A DNA stretch of 17,963 nt from positions 1-17,963 of the forward strand of contig JASLRP010000559.1 of NCBI GenBank assembly GCA_030743915.1, read 5' to 3'. The first letter of the stretch is position 1. Every line of letters starts with the position of its first letter. Source of the stretch: SAR202 cluster bacterium (GTDB taxonomy: Bacteria > Chloroflexota > Dehalococcoidia > Lucifugimonadales > UBA1123). Below are positions 14,205-17,963 of the stretch, in pieces. The notes below the pieces were generated by a model. The model worked only from the letters and a program-made list of their open reading frames with translations, was not told where the DNA came from and did no database searches. The position numbers and the translations under genes are program-made.

Positions 14205-14795
14205 TCACGGAGTGATAGTTCGGAAAACTGCCAAGGCAATATCCTGCTGGTCGGCTGACATCTCGCGGCCCGCAATCAGCAGTTGGGTGTCCGCAAGGTC
14301 CATTATCATGCCGGTGACTCCGTTGCCCCCATCCTGAGGGCGCACAAAAGTCCTGGCAGCCCCTTCCTCAACCACTTCTTCGGTGATCAGGTGCGCCGCC
14401 GCCTTCTGTTCGTCCAGAGAACCGCGTCCTACTATGTCATCAAGAACGCTGACGGCCTTCGGCCCGCCCTGAAAATCCAGAGTGAATTCCTGTCCCACCA
14501 GTTGGCCTGACCAGGAATTCGGCCTCGGTCGAGCGTGCCTGATGTCCCATCCAATGGGCATCTTAACGGAGAATATCCGTCGGCCCTGGGCATCGGCGGC
14601 ATCAGATTCCAGCAGATTGATCTCTTTGGTCCGCCAGCTATCCATGTCACCTTCAGAAAACTTGATGGCGCTTCGACTGTCATCGGGCTGGCAGGCAAGA
14701 GCAAGCACAGCCATCGCAAAAACCAGGAGCGGCAGAATCGTATATCGGACGCCTATTTTCTTTGGATTACAGCCTGATGTCAGATCGTGTTGCAC
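14205..14795 (-). CDS. Lipoprotein A, paralogue of the one at 16127
   Basis: Predicted 196-residue lipoprotein. With the GTG at 14795 the n-region carries Lys12, Lys13 and Arg17, followed by a hydrophobic stretch and a lipobox ALALAC with Cys35, so it should be anchored in the membrane facing out. The mature part has FSVKMPIGWDIRHARP, SWSGQLVGQEFTLDF, GGPKAVSVLDDIVG and a final MSADQQDIALAVFRTI; the same blocks occur in the paralogue. I recognise no named family. Upstream in-frame ATGs at 14843 and 14888 are possible starts but put up to 65 residues before the Cys, unusual for a signal peptide. The start is uncertain. It faces the SirB1 gene and diverges from the amidohydrolase. Confidence 0.78.
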   Translation of the reverse strand: MQHDLTSGCNPKKIGVRYTILPLLVFAMAVLALACQPDDSRSAIKFSEGDMDSWRTKEINLLESDAADAQGRRIFSVKMPIGWDIRHARPRPNSWSGQLVGQEFTLDFQGGPKAVSVLDDIVGRGSLDEQKAAAHLITEEVVEEGAARTFVRPQDGGNGVTGMIMDLADTQLLIAGREMSADQQDIALAVFRTITP

Positions 14796-14922
14796 TTGTC
14801 CAATCCCATCAACGGAAAATAAACTTCCGTAACTCAATGACATTCTGTCAGTTCGATTGCCGCAGCAGGCACGTTCATGCCGCGACATTTCTGACCGACT
14901 GATACCTGATTTCCATACACCC

Positions 14923-14931
14923 TGGTATCAT
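14923..14931 (+). promoter_or_regulatory. Candidate extended -10 promoter before phosphatase remnant
   Basis: TGGTATCAT, TGn plus TATCAT. It could drive the remnant at 14992 and the amidohydrolase at 15164. Confidence 0.35.
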
Positions 14932-14991
14932 TGGTTTTCAAGAATATAAACCGATGCAGCAATCCCTTACACCTGAAAAGCGCTGATAAGT

Positions 14992-15126
14992 ATGAAGATT
15001 CTGTTTGTATGTCAGGCAAACGTTGGCAGAATCCAGGTTGCCCACGGATTTTTTGGCTCCATTTCGAAGCGCGAACCGTGGAGCGCCAGCACAGAAGTTG
15101 ACCAGATCATGGCCGAGACCGGATAG
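14992..15126 (+). pseudogene. Truncated low-molecular-weight tyrosine phosphatase/ArsC-like remnant
   Basis: A 44-residue frame starting MKILFVCQANVGR, which is the N-terminal strand and CX5R phosphate loop (Cys7 to Arg13) of low-molecular-weight protein tyrosine phosphatases and related arsenate reductases, normally about 130-150 residues. The residue after Arg13, usually Ser or Thr, is Ile. After WSASTEV, which matches the region past the first helix, the frame goes to VDQIMAETG and stops at TAG, as if an internal part is lost. The MAETG end resembles the MAExGID segment found further along in the family. The catalytic Asp near the C-terminus is absent. It is probably a decayed gene, unlikely to be active; a functional micropeptide cannot be excluded. 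Confidence 0.65.
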
Positions 15127-15163
15127 CTGGCAATAGAATCATAATCGAATCATGGAGTGACCA

Positions 15164-16114
15164 GTGGCAACATCTCAGATAATCGACGCGCACATGCACA
15201 TCTACCGCACCAAGGAAGAGGGACGGCGCCAGTTTGAGGGCGGGTACGTCATCTGGGAGTACGGCGAGAAGCCCGATGTCCACTTCAGCCAGTATGACGG
15301 AGACATCGAAGACGCACTTGACGCGATGGAGAAGTCCGGCGTCTCCAAAGCCGTCGTCATGAACCTGTTCAGCGTCACCAGAACTCGGGAACACAACATT
15401 TCGATTCTTCCCGACACGCTCTCTGCTGACCAGAGAGCGCAGGAAATCCAGCGCATCGACGCATCGTTCGGCGAACTCCTGAAGGAGTTCAACATCTGGA
15501 TATGCGACACAGTGAAACCCTACCCTCAGCTTTTGCCCTTCATGTCCACCGACCCCACGGCCCTGCCCGGAGAGGCGGGCGCCCGGCACATCCGAGACAT
15601 GGTGGAGAACCACGGAGCGCGGGGCATCAAGCTCCACCCCGTCCTGCAGGATTTCAACATGTCGGACGAGAGGATGTGGCCCTTCTACGAGGCAGCCCAG
15701 GAGTTGGGAATCGCAATCGTCGCCCACTCAGGCCCCGCCCAGGGCGGAGAGCCTCACGCAGAGCCAAGAAGCTTCGCCGGCGCGCTGGAGGCGTTCCCAG
15801 ACCTGAAGATCATTCTCGCCCACATGGGAGGCGGGACGTGGGATCAGGCCACGGCCATCGCCGACGCTTACCCCAACGCCTACTTCGACTGCTGCGAAAT
15901 CATCGAGTGGACCGGCGGCACAAACGCGCCCACCGAGGAACAATTTGCTCAGATGATCAAAGACGTTGGCCCGGAGCGGGTCATCATGGGATCGGATTTC
16001 CCCTGGTACGACCTCGACCACCAGATCGAGCGCATCATGGAGCTACCCATCCTCTCTCAAGAAGAAAAAGAAAGCATACTGGGCGCCAACGCAGAGCGCA
16101 TTCTGGGTCTCTGA
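15164..16114 (+). CDS. Amidohydrolase-2 family metal-dependent hydrolase
   Basis: 316-residue TIM-barrel enzyme, longer than the one at 4691 because of an insert at about residues 20-100. Metal-site pattern: HxH His10 and His12 (DAHMHIY), IKLHP with Lys156/His158, His188 in VAHSG, His220 in LAHMGGG and Asp278 in MGSDFPWYD. It may hydrolyse or decarboxylate an aromatic or lactone substrate; nothing here picks one. The start is GTG at 15164 with GGAG at 15154-15157, 6 nt spacer, which is a good site. It stands between the two paralogous lipoprotein genes on the opposite strand, and its stop is 12 nt from the second one's stop. The neighbours show no clear metabolic partner. Confidence 0.92.
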   Translation: MATSQIIDAHMHIYRTKEEGRRQFEGGYVIWEYGEKPDVHFSQYDGDIEDALDAMEKSGVSKAVVMNLFSVTRTREHNISILPDTLSADQRAQEIQRIDASFGELLKEFNIWICDTVKPYPQLLPFMSTDPTALPGEAGARHIRDMVENHGARGIKLHPVLQDFNMSDERMWPFYEAAQELGIAIVAHSGPAQGGEPHAEPRSFAGALEAFPDLKIILAHMGGGTWDQATAIADAYPNAYFDCCEIIEWTGGTNAPTEEQFAQMIKDVGPERVIMGSDFPWYDLDHQIERIMELPILSQEEKESILGANAERILGL

Positions 16115-16126
16115 GTCGAATATTGC

Positions 16127-16702
16127 TCAGCGCATGATACTGCGGATTATGGAGAACGCCACCGCCTGCTGATCCGGGGTGAGGTCCCACTTACTCACCA
16201 ATATCCTGCGGCCAGGCATATCGATTATGGCGCCGGTGAAGCGGCCCTCCGCGCCTCGCGGACGGACCATTGTTCTCAAAAACCCCGCGCCTTCCTCTTC
16301 GGTCACGATATGTTGATCGGCCAATTCTTGATCGAACAACACCGGGCCGTTGCCGATGATTTTGTACAGTTCGCTCACAGCCATCGGGCCACCCGAATAT
16401 CCAAGCGAGAAGTCTTCCCCGATCAACTCGCCGCCCCATGAGTCACCGCCCACCTGAGCGTGCCTAACATCCCACCCCTGCGGAAGCCTCACACGGAACA
16501 CCGTCTGGCTCTCCTCAGTGCCATCGCGACGGACATGACGCAACAGCACGTCGGTTGTTTCCCATTCTTCAGCAGTTCCCGTCGTCATTTCTGGTAACGG
16601 CGCCGGTGTCGGGAGCGCTCGCGCAGGTGGTTCCTGGGTGTCACAAGAAACGCTCACCACCATAATTACAAGAACCCAGCGGAACACAGCCGTTACGTTC
16701 AT
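16127..16702 (-). CDS. Lipoprotein B, paralogue of the one at 14205
   Basis: 191 residues with a short signal peptide ending VVSVSC (Cys20), then a Pro/Thr-rich linker (PTPAPLPEMTT, about 30-42) and a conserved domain. Compared with lipoprotein A: FRVRLPQGWDVRHAQ, SWGGELIGEDFSLGYSGGP, and LTPDQQAVAFSIIRSIMR align with its counterparts, so both come from one family of unknown function. The mature domain is probably a compact beta-rich fold; both contain a GGP block near the middle. The ATG at 16702 is the first possible start, with weak ribosome-site character and TATATT about 20 nt upstream. It diverges from lipoprotein C by 115 nt. The role is unknown. Confidence 0.82.
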   Translation of the reverse strand: MNVTAVFRWVLVIMVVSVSCDTQEPPARALPTPAPLPEMTTGTAEEWETTDVLLRHVRRDGTEESQTVFRVRLPQGWDVRHAQVGGDSWGGELIGEDFSLGYSGGPMAVSELYKIIGNGPVLFDQELADQHIVTEEEGAGFLRTMVRPRGAEGRFTGAIIDMPGRRILVSKWDLTPDQQAVAFSIIRSIMR

Positions 16703-16772
16703 ATCGCTAACTCAGTAATATATCTCGCTGGATACCAGAGGATTTCCTGATGTTTCATTTGGTTATCACCTC

Positions 16773-16781
16773 TGATACATT
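16773..16781 (+). promoter_or_regulatory. Candidate extended -10 promoter for lipoprotein C
   Basis: TGATACATT, TGn plus TACATT, in an AT-rich divergent region, about 37 nt ahead of the ATG. Confidence 0.4.
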
Positions 16782-16817
16782 ATCACAACCAGTAACAATA
16801 TATACCCAGGAGTTGAA

Positions 16818-17552
16818 ATGCGATTCTCTGGCTATGAGGTCATTATCTTGTGCATATTTATCATCAAGATAGTGGCGTGTTCATCTGTTCCCGCGTCACT
16901 GCCATCGACGGATGCGTCAAACAGTACTCCGAATACGCAGACTCCTTTGCCTATGTCTGTGAGTCTTCCGGTCCCAACTTCAACGCCTCAGCCTACACCC
17001 ACAAACCCACCTACGCCAAGTGTCAGAGCCGCCCCCAGCGCTGGCCTGCCAGTGCCGCCAGTTCCTCTGGAGGAGCTTATAGCCGTGTCGTCGGTCATTG
17101 CCATTGGCACAGTGAGTTCCGACGAGCCGACGATACGAAACATTCACGGGAGAGACCCGCTTGACTCCAGCAAACCAGACCCCAATTTCATCGCCGTTGG
17201 GAGTATCTACGAGATCACCGTGGAACGTTACTTGAAAGGCGACGAGGGCGACACGCTGCCGGTCGTCCAGTTAGAAAGCATAATCACTAACGTTGGAGGG
17301 CAAGTGACAGAATCCCGAAGGCCAGAAGCGGACTTTCCGATGAAGAAAGGCAACCGATACCTGCTGTTCTTGAGACCCCACGGACAGGCTCCTGACCTTT
17401 TGTTCGGCGCTGCTCGACCATCCAGGTGGATACTGTCGTCCGGTCAGGCGAGGGTGGAAACCCCTTCCAATTTCGTGCGGGCAAATTACCCCGATACAAC
17501 AGATGAAGTTGAATTCGTGGCTCGTGTGGAAGCCATTGTTAGAGGTGGTTAG
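16818..17552 (+). CDS. Lipoprotein C with Pro/Thr-rich linker
   Basis: 244 residues. Residues 1-21 are a signal peptide with lipobox IVAC (Cys21). Residues 25-85 are a linker rich in Pro, Thr and Ser (for example TSTPQPTPTNPPTPS). The rest is a globular domain with VIAIGTV, YEITVERYLKGDEGD and GNRYLLFLRPHGQ. That order (IGTV, then xVERYLKG, then RYLLFL) resembles a beta-barrel type domain common in secreted bacterial lipoproteins of unknown function; I cannot name it. The ATG at 16818 has AGGAG at 16809-16813, 4 nt upstream. A strong terminator follows, then a paralogous gene. Likely surface-anchored, with the linker spanning the outer layer. Confidence 0.87.
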   Translation: MRFSGYEVIILCIFIIKIVACSSVPASLPSTDASNSTPNTQTPLPMSVSLPVPTSTPQPTPTNPPTPSVRAAPSAGLPVPPVPLEELIAVSSVIAIGTVSSDEPTIRNIHGRDPLDSSKPDPNFIAVGSIYEITVERYLKGDEGDTLPVVQLESIITNVGGQVTESRRPEADFPMKKGNRYLLFLRPHGQAPDLLFGAARPSRWILSSGQARVETPSNFVRANYPDTTDEVEFVARVEAIVRGG

Positions 17553-17567
17553 GCAAACTCTATTATC

Positions 17568-17606
17568 AACCGAGTGGAGGTTCGAAAAGGAACCTCCACT
17601 CGGTTT
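17568..17606 (+). terminator. Rho-independent terminator after lipoprotein C
   Basis: Perfect stem CCGAGTGGAGGTTC (17570-17583) with GAACCTCCACTCGG (17590-17603), loop GAAAAG, extended by two A-T pairs, followed by TTTAAT. The stem has 16 bp including AA/TT at the base. The T-run is short, but this is the clearest terminator in the window. It separates the two tandem lipoprotein genes. Confidence 0.88.
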
Positions 17607-17618
17607 AATACGGCACGT

Positions 17619-17627
17619 TGGTATGAT
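17619..17627 (+). promoter_or_regulatory. Candidate extended -10 promoter for lipoprotein D
   Basis: TGGTATGAT, TGn plus TATGAT, after the terminator and about 64 nt ahead of the TTG start. It would give the second lipoprotein its own transcript. Confidence 0.4.
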
Positions 17628-17690
17628 ATCTTCTAGAACACTCAAGACATATGTTCCAATACATCAATGAGCCATATACGGGGAAGCAAT

Positions 17691-17963
17691 TTGAGAAACA
17701 CGACATACGCAGTCTCAATGTTATGTATATTGGCAATTGCTATCGCGGCGTGTGCGCCCGTTCCGGCGTCATCTCCATCGGCGGATGGGACAGCCAGTCC
17801 TTCTGTGACGCCGACATCTTTGCAAAAGCCTGCGCTTCTGGTCTCAACAGAAACGCCACGACCGACGCCCCCGAATCCGCCAACGCCCAGCGCCAGGGCC
17901 GCTCCCAGCGCTGGCTTATTCGTTCCACCAGTTTCGCTGGAGGAGCTTGCAGCGAAATCTTCC
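17691..17963 (+). CDS. Lipoprotein D, N-terminal part, paralogue of C (cut by window edge)
   Basis: 91 codons run off the right edge. The TTG at 17691 has GGGGAAG just upstream. With this start the lipobox IAAC ends in Cys21, exactly as in lipoprotein C, which supports it over the internal ATG at 17718. The linker is again Pro/Thr-rich, and NPPTPSARAAPSAGLFVPP then SLEEL matches NPPTPSVRAAPSAGLPVPP then PLEEL of C. The two genes are therefore a tandem duplication, the globular domain of D lying beyond the window. Confidence 0.85.
   Translation, partial: MRNTTYAVSMLCILAIAIAACAPVPASSPSADGTASPSVTPTSLQKPALLVSTETPRPTPPNPPTPSARAAPSAGLFVPPVSLEELAAKSS

Noticed and set aside
1..17963. tRNA or rRNA genes
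   Set aside because: No cloverleaf with TTCGANNC-type arm and acceptor pairing, and no rRNA-like conserved blocks, were seen between genes.

Overview
The window reads as a stretch of chromosome from a free-living, moderately GC-rich bacterium. Genes are dense and lie in short runs on both strands. The mix of short-chain dehydrogenases, amidohydrolase-2 enzymes, an enolase-superfamily enzyme, several orphan methyltransferases and Pro/Thr-rich lipoproteins suggests Chloroflexota, perhaps the Dehalococcoidia/SAR202 side. That placement is an inference from gene content; there is no rRNA, tRNA or ribosomal protein to confirm it. I see no phage, transposase, CRISPR or plasmid functions.

Layout. 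(1) 1-2345, minus strand: an ABC-2 exporter (ATPase then permease, overlapping by 1 nt), a CopD-like four-helix membrane protein and an edge-truncated membrane-anchored alpha/beta hydrolase. (2) 2483-6725, plus strand: an SDR dehydrogenase with an unusual insertion in its cofactor loop, then a tight run of HAD-like hydrolase, methyltransferase, amidohydrolase and enolase-superfamily enzyme. The first three of that run overlap by 4 nt each. It looks like a small catabolic or modification pathway for an acid or cyclic substrate that I cannot name. (3) 6910-8094, minus strand: a FIST-domain sensor protein with a structured leader. (4) 8697-10052, plus strand: a second SDR plus an SGNH/GDSL esterase. 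(5) 10122-14196: a methyltransferase divergent from a DHA2 (14-helix) MFS exporter, followed by a degenerate methyltransferase-like protein and a SirB1/transglutaminase-like TPR protein. (6) 14205-17963: two paralogous lipoproteins flanking a second amidohydrolase, a truncated remnant of a low-molecular-weight tyrosine phosphatase, and two tandem paralogous Pro/Thr-rich lipoproteins separated by a clear intrinsic terminator.

The most unusual content is between genes. A ~95-bp imperfect palindrome occurs three times (3302-3394, 6771-6865, 8427-8521). Separate 7-nt-period arrays of GCTGANN units occur three times (2366-2393, 6871-6905, 8109-8143). In one place the two repeat types are 5 nt apart. 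Many genes also share a TGn-TAnnnT extended -10 promoter motif, which helped choose several start codons. The FIST gene's leader carries both a ~41-nt hairpin and a heptamer array. None of this proves a new system. The repeat families, the two lipoprotein families, the SDR loop insertion and the variant HAD active site are the best leads.
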